Of a stretch of 64,000 nucleotides of DNA, positions 46,068 through 55,552 are shown piece by piece. The notes under the pieces are model-generated. The model was not told the origin of the DNA, ran no database searches, and was given only the letters and a program-made list of their open reading frames with translations. Every line of letters begins with the position of its first letter. Within the stretch, counting starts at the first letter, position 1. The translations under genes and the position numbers were made by a program. Source of the DNA: Actinomadura luteofluorescens (GTDB taxonomy: Bacteria > Actinomycetota > Actinomycetes > Streptosporangiales > Streptosporangiaceae); contig NZ_JACCBA010000001.1 in the NCBI RefSeq assembly GCF_013409365.1, positions 6,820,001 through 6,884,000 of the forward strand. The letters are read 5' to 3'.

Positions 46068-47053
46068 GTGAACCTCACCTGAGGATCGACAGCGGCGTAG
46101 AGCAGATCCACGACGAGGTTGGCGAACGTGATGAAGAACGCGGCCAGCAGTGCCACGCCCATCACGACGGGCTGGTCCGACTTGTCGATCGAGTCGATGG
46201 TGAGCCGCCCGATGCCGGGCAGCCCGAACACGCTCTCGGTGATCAGGGCCCCGCCGAGCAGCGCGCCGAGGTCCATGCCGAAGACGGTGAGGACGGGGGT
46301 GAGCCCGGCGCGCAGGCCGTGCTTGGCGACGACCGTCCGCTCGGGCAGGCCCTTGGCGCGGGCCGTCCGGATGTAGGGCTCGGCCATCGTCTCCACCATC
46401 GACGCCCGGGACAGCCGCGCGTACATGGCCGCGTACAGCAGCGCGAGCGCGACCCACGGCAGGACGAGGTTCTTCGCCCAGGTGGCGGGGTCCTCCGCGA
46501 ACGGCACGTAGCTGGAGTAGGGGAGCAGCCCCCCGATCTGGACGACCAGGACGGTCAGCGCCATCGCCGTGAAGTAGATCGGCAGCGACGCGGAGGTGAG
46601 CGTGCCCACCATCAGCGTCCGGTCGAGCAGCGAGTCCTTGCGCAGCGCGGAGACGACGCCGACCGTCACGCCGCCGGCGAGCCACAGGACGGCCGCGCCG
46701 ATCCCGATCGAGACCGTGGTCGGCAGGCGCTGCATCATCAGGTCCCAGACCGGCATGTTGTTCTGGTAGGAGAACCCGAGGCAGGGGAAGTGGCACGGGA
46801 CGGCCTGCGGGCCCGAGCCGTAGCTCCGGCCCGCGAAGATTCCGCCGAGGTAGTCGGCGAACTGCCGCCACAGCGGCCGGTCCAGCCCCATCTGGTGGTG
46901 GAGCATGGCGAGCCGCTCGGGCGTGCACGACTTGCCGCACGCCTGCAGCGCGGGGTCGGCGGGGAACACGTAGAAGATCGTGAAGGTCACCGCGCAGATG
47001 ACGAGCAGCACCCCGGCGACCCCGGCCAGGCGCGTCGCGACGTACCGGGTCAC
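46064..47053 (-). CDS. Oligopeptide ABC permease (OppB/DppB-type)
   Basis: 329 aa from GTG at 47053. Six membrane helices; the long first periplasmic loop carries CGKSC and CHFPC cysteine pairs, which could form disulfides. The EAA loop reads EPYIRTARAKGLPERTVVAKHGLR. It overlaps both neighbours by 4 bp. Confidence 0.94.
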
Positions 47054-47997
47054 CGGCCCGCCCCCTTCGGGTCGAGGGCGTCCCGGAAGGCGTCGCCGAG
47101 CAGCGTGAACGCCAGCACGGTCAGCAGCAGGCAGACGCCGGGGACCACGAAGAACGTCGGGTCCACCTGGTACCAGTCGATCGCCTTGGCCATCATCTGC
47201 CCCCAGGACGCGTTCGGCGGCCGGACGCCGATGCCGAGGAACGACAGCGCCGCCTCGGTGCCGATGTTGACCGGGATGGTGAGCGTCGCGTAGACGAGGA
47301 CCGGCGCCAGCAGGTTCGGCATGACCTCGCGGAAGACGATCCGGTGGCGCGGCATGCCGGTGGCGCGCGCGGCCTCCACGAACTCCCGGTGGCGCAGCGA
47401 CAGCGTCTGGCCGCGGACGATGCGCCCGATGTAGGGCCAGCCGAAGAAGCCCATGACGAACACCAGCTCCAGCGTCCGGTTCCCCTCGGGCAGCACCGAG
47501 ACCAGAGCGATCATGAAGATGAGCTGCGGGAACGACAGCACCAGGTCCATGACGCGGCTGATCGCCGCGTCGACCCGGCCGCCGGCGAAGCCCGCGGTGA
47601 GGCCGAGGGCGGTGCCGGCGGCGGTGGCGACGCAGGTCGCCGCGACGGAGATCAGCAGGGAGATCCGGGCGCCGTAGACCATGCGGCTGAACACGTCCCG
47701 GCCGGTGCCGGGCTCGACGCCGAGCCAGAAGTCGCCGTCGATGCCGCCGAACGCCCCCCTGGGCGCGCCGGCCAGCGCCTTGTCGATCTTCTCGGGGTGG
47801 AACTCGTTCGGGCCGTGCCCGTTCAGGGCGGTGAGCAGCGGGGCGGCCAGCGCCAGCAGCACGAACAGCGCGATGATCGCCAGGCCGGCGAGCGCGGCCG
47901 GGTCGCGGCGCAGCCGCCCGCCGGCCGGCCGCCACGGCGACCGGCCGGCGGGCGCCGGCACGCTGCCCGCCGCCTCGGTGAGGGGCGGGGCGGCCAC
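47050..47997 (-). CDS. Oligopeptide ABC permease (OppC/DppC-type)
   Basis: 315 aa from the GTG at 47997, which shares its G with the stop of the binding-protein gene. N-terminal OppC_N segment (RRDPAALAGLAIIALFVLLALAAPL), then the permease domain with EAA loop REFVEAARATGMPRHRIVFREVMPN. Confidence 0.94.
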   Translation of the reverse strand: MAAPPLTEAAGSVPAPAGRSPWRPAGGRLRRDPAALAGLAIIALFVLLALAAPLLTALNGHGPNEFHPEKIDKALAGAPRGAFGGIDGDFWLGVEPGTGRDVFSRMVYGARISLLISVAATCVATAAGTALGLTAGFAGGRVDAAISRVMDLVLSFPQLIFMIALVSVLPEGNRTLELVFVMGFFGWPYIGRIVRGQTLSLRHREFVEAARATGMPRHRIVFREVMPNLLAPVLVYATLTIPVNIGTEAALSFLGIGVRPPNASWGQMMAKAIDWYQVDPTFFVVPGVCLLLTVLAFTLLGDAFRDALDPKGAGR

Positions 47998-49661
47998 TAC
48001 ATCACCCCGATGGTGGCGAAGTCGAACTCGCCTTCCCAGATGGCGTGGCCGAACGTGCCGGTGACCTTGGAGCCGCGCAGCAGCGGCAGCTTGTCGTGGA
48101 TCAGGGGGACCATCGGCGACAGCCCCATCAGCTCGCGGTCGAGAGCCGTCCAGGCGGCCGGGTCGTTCCCCTTCACGGCCGCGCCGATCTTCTCGTTCAC
48201 CGCCTTGTCGTTCAGCTGCGAGACGACGGTGTTGCCCTTGGGCGCGATGGTGCGCCCGTCGAAGATCGGCGGGATGAAGGAGGCCGCGGACGGGTAGTCG
48301 GCGCACCATCCGTAGAAGACGAGCTCGTCCTCCTTCGCGGTGTCGCCGATGGTGTCGTAGTAGACGCTCTTGGCGACCGGGTTGATCCGGACCTTCACCC
48401 CGACGCGGGCCAGCGCCTGCTGCACCGCCTCGGCCTCGGACTTGCCGAGCTCGCTGCTGGTCGTCGTCAGGTCGATCGAGAACCCGGCGCTCCTCCCTGC
48501 CGCGGCGAGCAACTGCCTGGCCTTGGCCGGGTCCCCGTTCGGCGGCGCCTGGTAGACGTTCTGCGCCTGCCCGCCGGTCATGGCGGGCGGGAGGTAGGAG
48601 CCGGCGAGTTCACCGACGCCGCTGCCGCCGTGCGCGGTGCGGTAGGCCTCCTTGTCGACCGCGTACTGCATCGCCTGCCGCACCTTCGGGTCGTCGAACG
48701 GCGGCCTGGAGGTGTTCATCGCCAGGAACCGGGTGCACAGGCTCGTCGCGCTGACGAACCGCTTCCTGACGTCCGGGCGGGTGAGGATGCGCGGCATGCT
48801 CGCCGGCGCGACCGAGTACAGCGTGACGGCGCGCTGGTCCCTGCCCTGGTCGGCGATGAGCCGCTGGTCGATGGTGGCCTGCGCGAGCCCCTCCTCCACC
48901 ACGATCCTGTCGGGGTTGGCCTGGCGGACGCCGTCGGCGGCCTTGTCCCAGTGGGTGTTCCTGACGAGGATCAGCCGCTGGCCGCGGTCGTACGACTCGA
49001 CCTTGTAGGGGCCGGAGGAGAAGGGGCGCTTGTCGAAGTTGACGCCGGTGTCCTTGGCCTTGGGGACGGGGGCGAACGTCGGCAGCGTGGTGATCTTCGG
49101 CCAGTCCATCGACGGTTCCCTGAGCCGGAACACGACCGTCCGCGCGTCCGGCGTAGTGATGGAGGCGAGGCCGCCCTTGTCCTTGTAGGGCCCCTTGTAC
49201 CCGTCGCCGCCCTCCAGCATCGTCCTGGCGTATCCGGGGCCCTCCGGCAGGTCGGGCGCGAAGGAGCGCTCGACCCCGTACTTGACGTCGGCGCTGGTGA
49301 TGGGCGTCCCGTCCTCGAACTTCAGTCCCGGCCTGAGGTGGTACGTCCACGTCCTACCCCTGTCGGACGTGGTTCCGGTGTCGGTGGCGAGGTCCGGGAC
49401 GACCTTGGTGCCCTCCTGGCCCTCCGCGGCGGCGTAGGTGGTGAGCGTCCGGTAGAGCAGCCGCGTGCCGAAGTCCATCGCGAACATCACGTAGTTGCGC
49501 TGCGGGTCGAGATGGGCGAAGTCCTGCGTGTAGAGGACGGTGAGCGTGCCCCCGACCTTCGCGGCGGTGGCGTCGCCGCCCGAGCCGCAGGTGGAGGCGC
49601 CGCCGGCGGCGGCGCTGAGCGAGAGGGCGAGGGCGAGGCAGGTCCTGACCGGACGTTTCAT
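47997..49661 (-). CDS. Oligopeptide ABC solute-binding lipoprotein (SBP_bac_5)
   Basis: 554 aa from the ATG at 49661, preferred because GGAG lies 5-6 nt upstream; a longer frame from 49694 has no such site. A signal peptide ends in ASTC-GSGGD (lipobox-like). Family 5 marks are LKFEDGTPITSADVKYGVERSF and DDPKVRQAMQYAVDKEAY. It is the first gene of the operon, with an operator-like palindrome 43 bp upstream. It should deliver peptides from the secreted proteases encoded on both sides. Confidence 0.94.
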   Translation of the reverse strand: MKRPVRTCLALALSLSAAAGGASTCGSGGDATAAKVGGTLTVLYTQDFAHLDPQRNYVMFAMDFGTRLLYRTLTTYAAAEGQEGTKVVPDLATDTGTTSDRGRTWTYHLRPGLKFEDGTPITSADVKYGVERSFAPDLPEGPGYARTMLEGGDGYKGPYKDKGGLASITTPDARTVVFRLREPSMDWPKITTLPTFAPVPKAKDTGVNFDKRPFSSGPYKVESYDRGQRLILVRNTHWDKAADGVRQANPDRIVVEEGLAQATIDQRLIADQGRDQRAVTLYSVAPASMPRILTRPDVRKRFVSATSLCTRFLAMNTSRPPFDDPKVRQAMQYAVDKEAYRTAHGGSGVGELAGSYLPPAMTGGQAQNVYQAPPNGDPAKARQLLAAAGRSAGFSIDLTTTSSELGKSEAEAVQQALARVGVKVRINPVAKSVYYDTIGDTAKEDELVFYGWCADYPSAASFIPPIFDGRTIAPKGNTVVSQLNDKAVNEKIGAAVKGNDPAAWTALDRELMGLSPMVPLIHDKLPLLRGSKVTGTFGHAIWEGEFDFATIGVM

Positions 49662-49703
49662 GGCGTCTCCGTGCATCGACGGGCGGAGTGCCATATAAAA
49701 TAG

Positions 49704-49720
49704 TACAGTGCAATTGCACT
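49704..49720. promoter_or_regulatory. Putative proteolysis-regulon operator 2
   Basis: Contains the perfect 14-bp palindrome AGTGCAATTGCACT (49707-49720), midway between the divergent peptide-binding protein and aminopeptidase genes. TACAGTGCAATT (49704-49715) is the exact complement of a 12-mer upstream of the S1 protease. The flank CATATAAAATAG is a plausible -10 region. Confidence 0.65.
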
Positions 49721-49760
49721 ACAAGCCCCGTTATCGAATCTCCACATCCAGGACTTTCAC

Positions 49761-51206
49761 ATGGACGACCCAGCAGCCGGCCGCTTCGCGACGGGCAGCC
49801 ACGACCTGCCCGTCTCCGAGACCCTCGCCTCCTTCATGACCCGGGACTGGGCCCCGAGCGGGAAACCGCTTCCGGCGCGCCTGGCCGTGGCGCCGTACGC
49901 GGAGAAACGCCGCGCGGCCCTGTCGGCCCTCTTCCCCGGTGAACGCCTCGTGCTGCCCGCCGGCCCGCCGAAGGTGCGCAGCAACGACACCGACTACCGC
50001 TACCGCGCGCACACCGCCTACGTCCATCTCACCGGGGACACCGGCGCCGACACCGGGACCGGCGCGGTCCTGGTGCTCGAGCCGACCGGCGCGGGCCACG
50101 ACGCCGTCCTGTACCACCGGCCCCGGTCCCCGCGCGACGACGCGGGCTTCTTCCGCGACCGCAGGCACGGGGAGTTCTGGGTCGGCCCCCGCGCCGCACC
50201 GGCCGAGACCGAGGAGAAGCTCGGGCTGGCCTGCGCGCCGCTGGACGACCTGGCCGGGGCGCTCCGCGGCCGGGTCCCGACCCGGGTGATCCGGGGCGTG
50301 GACCCGGAGGTCGACCGCGCCGTCCCGGCAGGCGCCCCCGAGCCCGACGCCGAACTGGCCGCCTGCGCCGCCGAGCTCCGCCTGGTCAAGGACGACTGGG
50401 AGATCGCCCAGCTCCAGGCCGCCGTCGACCACACGGTGGACGGCTTCACCGCGGTCGCCGCCGGGCTCGCCCGCGTCACCGGGATGCCGCGCGGGGAGCG
50501 GTGGGCGGAGGGCACCTTCGAGCGCGTCGCGCGGATCAGGGGCAACGGCGTCGGATACGACACCATCGCCGCGGCCGGAGCGCACGCCTGCGTCCTGCAC
50601 TGGACGCGCAACGACGGCACGCTGCGCCTCGGCGAGATGCTCCTGCTCGACGCGGGGGTGGAGACCGACACCCTCTACACCGCCGACATCACCCGGACCC
50701 TCCCGGTGAGCGGGTGGTTCACCCCGCGGCAGCGGCAGGTCTACGACCTCGTCTACCACGCGCAGGAGGCGGGGCTGGCGGCCGTCCGGCCGGGGGCGCG
50801 CTTCCGCGACTTCCACATGGCCGCCATGCGCGTCATCGCCGAAGGACTCCAGGACTGGGGCGTGCTGCGCAGCGCGGAGGACGCCCTCGATCCCGAGTCG
50901 GGCATCTACCGCCGCTACACCCTCTGCAGCAGCGGGCACATGCTCGGCCTGGACGTCCACGACTGCTCGGCGGCGCGGGCGTCCCAGTACCTGGACGGGG
51001 AGCTGCGCCCCGGGCACGTGCTGACCGTGGAGCCGGGCCTCTACCTGCAACCGGACGACCTGACCCTGCCGCCGGAGCTGCGCGGCATCGGCGTGCGCAT
51101 CGAGGACGACGTCCTCGTCACCGAGACCGGCGCCCGCCTGATGTCCTCGGCCCTGCCCCGCCACCCCGAGGAGATCGAGACCTGGATGCAGTCGCTGAAG
51201 GGCTGA
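49761..51206 (+). CDS. Xaa-Pro aminopeptidase (M24B, aminopeptidase P)
   Basis: 481 aa. AMP_N domain (residues about 45-170, DYRYRAHTAYVHLTG) followed by the pita-bread fold. All five metal ligands are present: Asp297 (LLLDAGVE), Asp309 (TADITRT), His393 (SGHMLGLDVHD), Glu424 (TVEPGLY) and Glu448 (RIEDD). No signal peptide, so it acts in the cytoplasm and frees N-terminal residues before proline, fitting collagen-derived peptides. Divergent from the peptide importer. Confidence 0.95.
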   Translation: MDDPAAGRFATGSHDLPVSETLASFMTRDWAPSGKPLPARLAVAPYAEKRRAALSALFPGERLVLPAGPPKVRSNDTDYRYRAHTAYVHLTGDTGADTGTGAVLVLEPTGAGHDAVLYHRPRSPRDDAGFFRDRRHGEFWVGPRAAPAETEEKLGLACAPLDDLAGALRGRVPTRVIRGVDPEVDRAVPAGAPEPDAELAACAAELRLVKDDWEIAQLQAAVDHTVDGFTAVAAGLARVTGMPRGERWAEGTFERVARIRGNGVGYDTIAAAGAHACVLHWTRNDGTLRLGEMLLLDAGVETDTLYTADITRTLPVSGWFTPRQRQVYDLVYHAQEAGLAAVRPGARFRDFHMAAMRVIAEGLQDWGVLRSAEDALDPESGIYRRYTLCSSGHMLGLDVHDCSAARASQYLDGELRPGHVLTVEPGLYLQPDDLTLPPELRGIGVRIEDDVLVTETGARLMSSALPRHPEEIETWMQSLKG

Positions 51207-51214
51207 CGGCGTGA

Positions 51215-51258
51215 GGGGCGGTGCCGTTCCCCTGGGCCACGGGGAACGGCACCGCCCC
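51215..51258. terminator. Strong bidirectional hairpin terminator
   Basis: A perfect 18-bp stem GGGGCGGTGCCGTTCCCC with an 8-nt loop (TGGGCCAC) sits between the converging aminopeptidase P and S1 protease genes. Confidence 0.88.
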
Positions 51259-51280
51259 TGTGCTCGGGCCGACGGGGAGG

Positions 51281-52552
51281 TCAGCCGCTGAGCAGGGACA
51301 CCCCCAGGCCGGACAGTGCCCGGCCTATGGGTTCGTGGATCATGCCGCACCCCGAGTTCGGACCGCCGCTGAGGATGCCGTGGGCGTAGCCGCCGTCGAA
51401 GACGCCGCTGCCGCTGTCACCGGGACCGTCGCACGCGGTGCTCCAGGTCATGCCGGACAGCGTCCGGTCCGGGTAGGAGACGGTGGCGTCGACCTCGGTG
51501 ATCGACCCGCAGGTGTAGCCGGTGGTCGAGCCCTGCTTGCAGACGTAGCCGCCGACGTAGTCGCTCTCGCTTCCGTAGACGGACGTCTGGGGGAGCACCC
51601 AGCCCCTGGGCTGCCACCAGCCCGGATCGTCGATCGAGACGGCGGCGTAGTCGCCGTACCAGCCGAAGGTGTAGTTCGCCGCGCCTCCCACGTTCTGGTA
51701 GCCGTAGCTGTAGGTCGACACGTCCCACCAGTAGCCGAGTTCGGCGCAGTGGCCGGCGGTGAGCATGTAGTAGCGGCTGCCCGAGTAGGTCATGAACGCG
51801 CTGGTGCAGCGCGCCCCGCCGGTGAAGATGGCCAGCCCGGACCGCAGCGGCGGGTCGCAGCTGTAGTCGTCGTAGCAGTAGCGGGGCACCGACTTGTGGG
51901 CGTAGGTCGACACCCGTACCGCGCTGCCGAAGGTACGGCGCGCCCAGCTGACGACATCGCGCTGGGCGGGGGTGAGCGCCGCACCCTTGAGGCTGCTCAG
52001 CTTCACCACGTTGCCGGACGTGACGACGCCGGTCTGCAGGCCGTTCGCGGCCCCCTTGTTGGCTTCGGCGACCCGCTTGGCCAGCGAGGCGGACACCTGC
52101 TGGAGGTGCCCGAAGCCGTACCGGACCTTCTTCGTCCTGGTCGCGCCCAGGCCGGCGCTCTTCGCCTTCGACCGCACCGCGGCCGACGCGCCCGCCGCGG
52201 TGACGCCGACGGTGAGTTCGCCGCCGTGCGCCTGGTCGATCCAGGCGCCGCCGTACGCGGAGCCGAGATCCTTGCCGAGCCGGGTCGCCAGCGCGAACTG
52301 CGCGGGCTGCCGGTCGGCTCGGCGGCCCGCCTCGGCCGCCGAGACGCCGTGGTCCTTGACGATCTGCTTGACGAGTGTCTGCTGGGCCTCCTGCTGGAGC
52401 TGGGTCCGGGACCTGTGGTCCGGGGAGGGGGCGGGGGGCGCGCCACGGTCACCGGGGGCGTCGGCACGGGCCGGCGCCGCCAGTGAGGCCGCGGTCAGGG
52501 CGGCGGCCACGGCGGCGGCCGCGGCTGCCCTTCTGCGTTTCGGGCGGACCAT
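51281..52552 (-). CDS. Secreted chymotrypsin-like S1 protease with prodomain (streptogrisin-like)
   Basis: 423 aa from the ATG at 52552 (GGAGG 8 nt upstream). A signal peptide ends near residue 31 (PARADA). The propeptide, about 32-225, resembles alpha-lytic protease prodomains (TGVVTSGNVVKL). The mature domain starts near GLAIFTGGARC; the triad is His268 (LTAGHC), Asp301 (YGDYAAV) and Ser380 (GPGDSGSG). Three Cys pairs are likely. It is downstream of a GntR gene on the same strand, with an operator-like repeat between. Confidence 0.94.
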   Translation of the reverse strand: MVRPKRRRAAAAAAVAAALTAASLAAPARADAPGDRGAPPAPSPDHRSRTQLQQEAQQTLVKQIVKDHGVSAAEAGRRADRQPAQFALATRLGKDLGSAYGGAWIDQAHGGELTVGVTAAGASAAVRSKAKSAGLGATRTKKVRYGFGHLQQVSASLAKRVAEANKGAANGLQTGVVTSGNVVKLSSLKGAALTPAQRDVVSWARRTFGSAVRVSTYAHKSVPRYCYDDYSCDPPLRSGLAIFTGGARCTSAFMTYSGSRYYMLTAGHCAELGYWWDVSTYSYGYQNVGGAANYTFGWYGDYAAVSIDDPGWWQPRGWVLPQTSVYGSESDYVGGYVCKQGSTTGYTCGSITEVDATVSYPDRTLSGMTWSTACDGPGDSGSGVFDGGYAHGILSGGPNSGCGMIHEPIGRALSGLGVSLLSG

Positions 52553-52609
52553 TCGGGGAGCCTCCTTCGCGGACGGGGGTGCCGCGGCGTCCGGCCGCGG
52601 CGTCCGCAA

Positions 52610-52631
52610 TGCAATGTGAAATTGCACTGTA
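52610..52631. promoter_or_regulatory. Putative proteolysis-regulon operator 3
   Basis: Inverted repeat TGCAAT-GTGAA-ATTGCA (52610-52626) running into AATTGCACTGTA (52620-52631), identical over 12 bases to the complement of operator 2. About 60-80 bp upstream of the S1 protease start. Confidence 0.65.
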
Positions 52632-52733
52632 AAATGTGAAACGGCACTTGCCAAGGGCCGCCTCCCCGGCGAAGGCCCAGCTCCAGGGAGTCATGGCCGG
52701 ATCCGGCCAGGCGTCATGGGGGCGGGGGCGCCC

Positions 52734-53402
52734 TCAGCGGTGGTCGCCCCGCACGTGGTCGAGGTGGCGCGTCATGAGCTCCCGCGCCCGCTCGGCGTCA
52801 CCGGCGACGAGCGTGTCCAGCAGCCCGAGGTGCTCCTCCGCCGACGCCACCAGCGTCTCGGTCGCGGCCGGCCGGGCGAGGCCGTGCATCTGCGAGCGGC
52901 CGCGCAGGTCCAGGATGGTCCGGACGAGCGTCCGGTTGCCGGTGAGTTCGAGGAGTTCGGAGTGGAAGCGGTGGTCGGCGTCGAGGAAGCCGATCGGATC
53001 GCCGTCCCGCGCCGCCGCGAGCGCCTCCTCGGCGAGGGCGCGCAGGCGGGGCCGGACCGCCTCGGGAACGGCGCCGGCCAGCCGCACGACCGCGGGGACC
53101 TCGACCAGTTCCCTGATCTCGGTGAGTTCGGCGAGGTCGCGGGCCGAGGGCCGCACGACCCGGAAGCCCCGGTTGCGCACGGCCTCGAACAGGCCGTCCC
53201 GGACGAGGTCGATCATGGCCTCGCGGACCGGAGTGGGGGAGATCCCGAACTCGTCCGCCAGGGTCGGGGCGGAGTACACGACGCCCGACCGCAGCGTGCC
53301 CGTCGCCAGCGCCTTGCGCAGCGCGTCGGCCACCTGGCCGCGCAGGCTGCTCTGGCCGCCGAGGTCAGGCAGCCCGACCATGGCATCGGCCACCGGATCC
53401 AT
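52734..53402 (-). CDS. GntR-family regulator (FadR/FCD type), candidate regulator of the protease cluster
   Basis: 222 aa with an excellent SD (GAGGAGGGCCA). N-terminal winged helix TLADEFGISPTPVREAMIDLVRDGLFEAVRNRGFRV, then an all-helical FCD ligand domain with metal-site residues in DADHRFHSELLEL and a late EEHLGLLD/TRHLDHVRG. A close paralogue, co-linear over its length (shared SGVVYSAP, SPTPVREAMIDL, DADHRFH), lies at 55553-56221. Position suggests control of the adjacent protease and perhaps of the three AT-rich operators. Confidence 0.92.
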   Translation of the reverse strand: MDPVADAMVGLPDLGGQSSLRGQVADALRKALATGTLRSGVVYSAPTLADEFGISPTPVREAMIDLVRDGLFEAVRNRGFRVVRPSARDLAELTEIRELVEVPAVVRLAGAVPEAVRPRLRALAEEALAAARDGDPIGFLDADHRFHSELLELTGNRTLVRTILDLRGRSQMHGLARPAATETLVASAEEHLGLLDTLVAGDAERARELMTRHLDHVRGDHR

Positions 53403-53506
53403 TGGCCCTCCTCACCCACGATCAGAATACCGCCACGTGGGCGGCCAGAGGCCCGGCGTCCCGCACCGGGCGGCGAGATCACGAGCGCGCGGTCACCGGA
53501 GTGCCG

Positions 53507-54463
53507 TCACAGCAGCGGGTGCACCTGGGGATGGGCGTGCCACCAGGCCTCGAAGGTCGGATGGCTGCCGGTGTGCTCCACGTAGGCGGCCGCCAGCCCC
53601 CGGTAGAGCGCCGCGGCCTCCTCCTCGTCCAGGCGGTCCCGCCGCCAGGCCACGATGAGCCGAGCGACCTGCGGCTCCCCGGCCAGGGGCCGCACGACCG
53701 TGCCCGGGTGCGGCGGCCAGGACGGGTCCACCATCCGGACGCCGTGCCCCGCCGCGACCAGCGGGCACGCCGCCCCGCTCGGCGCCTCGTAGCGCACGAT
53801 GGGCTCGAAGCCGGCGGCGCGGCACGAGGCCCGCAGGGAGGACAGCGAGCCGTCGTCGGCGCCCGGCGGGGCGATCCACGCCTCGTCCCGCAGGTCGAAC
53901 AGGTCGATCTCGTCCCGGCCGGCGAGCGGGTGCCGCTCGGAGAGCGTGACGAAGATCGGGTAGCGCGGCACCAGGGTGCGGCTGACCACGGGCGCCGCCA
54001 TCGGGATGTCGAAGCCCTCCATGAGCCCGATCAGCGCGGCGTCGAGATGGCCGCGGGCGAGGGCGTCGCCCAGCAGGGCGGAGGAGGGCTCGATGCGCAG
54101 GGACACCTCGCGGCCGGGAAGGGCCTCGCCCACCCGCGCGACGATGCTGCCGACGCAGGCGAGGTGGACGCACCCGAGGCCGAGCGTCCCCTCCGGGCCG
54201 CGCGGTCCGCGCAGGTCGCCGAACAGGGTGTCCATCTCGGACAGGATCGTCCGCGCCCGGCTGATGACCTGGCCGCCGAGCGGCGTGGGCTCCAGCCCGG
54301 ACCGGCTGCGGGTGAACAGCACCCCGCCGACGATCTCCTCGACCCGGCGGAGCTGGTTCGACATTGCGGGCTGGGACATCCCCATCCGGGCCGCCGCCCG
54401 GGTGACGCTCCCGGTCTCCGCCATCGCGCACACCATCCGAAGGTGACTGATGTCGAGATCCAT
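53507..54463 (-). CDS. LysR-family transcriptional regulator
   Basis: 318 aa. LysR HTH: LRMVCAMAETGSVTRAAARMGMSQPAMSNQLRRVEEIVGGVLFTRS, followed by the two-lobed substrate domain. It is divergent from the ATP-binding protein gene across 248 bp that include the AT-rich element ATTATGCAT near 54472. Target and inducer unknown. Confidence 0.93.
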   Translation of the reverse strand: MDLDISHLRMVCAMAETGSVTRAAARMGMSQPAMSNQLRRVEEIVGGVLFTRSRSGLEPTPLGGQVISRARTILSEMDTLFGDLRGPRGPEGTLGLGCVHLACVGSIVARVGEALPGREVSLRIEPSSALLGDALARGHLDAALIGLMEGFDIPMAAPVVSRTLVPRYPIFVTLSERHPLAGRDEIDLFDLRDEAWIAPPGADDGSLSSLRASCRAAGFEPIVRYEAPSGAACPLVAAGHGVRMVDPSWPPHPGTVVRPLAGEPQVARLIVAWRRDRLDEEEAAALYRGLAAAYVEHTGSHPTFEAWWHAHPQVHPLL

Positions 54464-54711
54464 AGCTGGAAATTATGCATCAGCCGATGACCCGCGACTC
54501 GGACCGACCGCAATAATCTCCGTACTCCTCCACATAGGTAAGCGATCGCGGCGCCAGCGGCGCCCTCACCCTCGGTTCTCCTGGCCGTGATCGCGCGGAT
54601 GGAAGAAGGGAGATCCCGTCTCGCCGGCCCCCAGGACGAGGACCTTCTCACCCCTTTCTCGCCATGGGGGCCGGACGCGCCGCCGATAATTCTCGTGGAA
54701 AGCGATTGCTC

Positions 54712-55527
54712 ATGCCGGAAAAGTCGCAGACAGCGCGGGCAGAGGGTGCGGGACTGGCCGGCGGAGCGTTCCCGGCATGGCCCTTACCGTCCGGACCGGC
54801 GGCGGCGGCGTTCGCGCGCTCCATCGCCCGTTCGGTGCTCGCCGAGCTGGAGATGCCCCCGGCCGCCGTGGGCGACGCGCAGACGATCATCTCCGAGCTC
54901 GCCACCAACGCCGTCGTGCACGGCGACCGGGAGCGCGCCGAGGTGTGGGCGTACCTCAGCCGTCACCCCTCCCCGCGGCTCACCCTCAAGGTCTTCGACG
55001 CCGCCCCCTGGCGGGGGACCGGCGGCCCTGTCCCGGCGGACGCCACCGCGCTGATCACCGGCGAGCCCGCCTCCGACGCCTGCGGCGGCCGCGGGCTGAT
55101 GCTCGTGGACGCGCTGACCGGGGAGGCCGGCGGGAGCTGGGGCGTCCACCCCACCCGCGGCAGGCTCGGCCCCGGCCCGGTGTCCGGGAAGGCCGTCCAC
55201 TTCACGATCCCGCTGCCGGAGGCGTCCGCGGCCGTCCTGTCCCCGCCGGTGCCGGGCGCGGTGCCCGAACGGCTCTGCGAGCTCGCCGGCGTGCGCGGCC
55301 TGCGGGCCCTCGTCTCGCTCGGCGCGGAGGCGACGGTGGTGCACTTCGGGTCCGGGCTGTGGGTCTGGGTGAAGGACGGGGCGCTGCTGTACGAGCTGCC
55401 GGGACACGGCGTCGTCCGGCACCCGCAGTCGGACGCGGTCGAGGTCGTCGAGCAGATGGTCCGGCTGTGCGAGGAGGGCGCGGCCGGCGGGCCCGCCCCC
55501 CGCGCGCCGTCACGGGACCTGTGCTGA
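54712..55527 (+). CDS. RsbW-like ATP-binding protein (HATPase_c) with C-terminal extension
   Basis: 271 aa from the ATG at 54712 (GGAAAG upstream); an in-frame ATG at 54664 would add 16 residues. The GHKL fold shows N box IISELATNAVVHG, G1 VFDAAPWRG and G2 GGRGLMLVDAL. Actinomycetes have many such anti-sigma-like kinases that partner with SpoIIE phosphatases. The last 100 residues (LCELAGVRGLRALVSLGAEATVVHFG) form an extra domain I do not recognise. Confidence 0.85.
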   Translation: MPEKSQTARAEGAGLAGGAFPAWPLPSGPAAAAFARSIARSVLAELEMPPAAVGDAQTIISELATNAVVHGDRERAEVWAYLSRHPSPRLTLKVFDAAPWRGTGGPVPADATALITGEPASDACGGRGLMLVDALTGEAGGSWGVHPTRGRLGPGPVSGKAVHFTIPLPEASAAVLSPPVPGAVPERLCELAGVRGLRALVSLGAEATVVHFGSGLWVWVKDGALLYELPGHGVVRHPQSDAVEVVEQMVRLCEEGAAGGPAPRAPSRDLC

Positions 55528-55552
55528 GCGGTGTCCTTGGGCGGGACCCGCC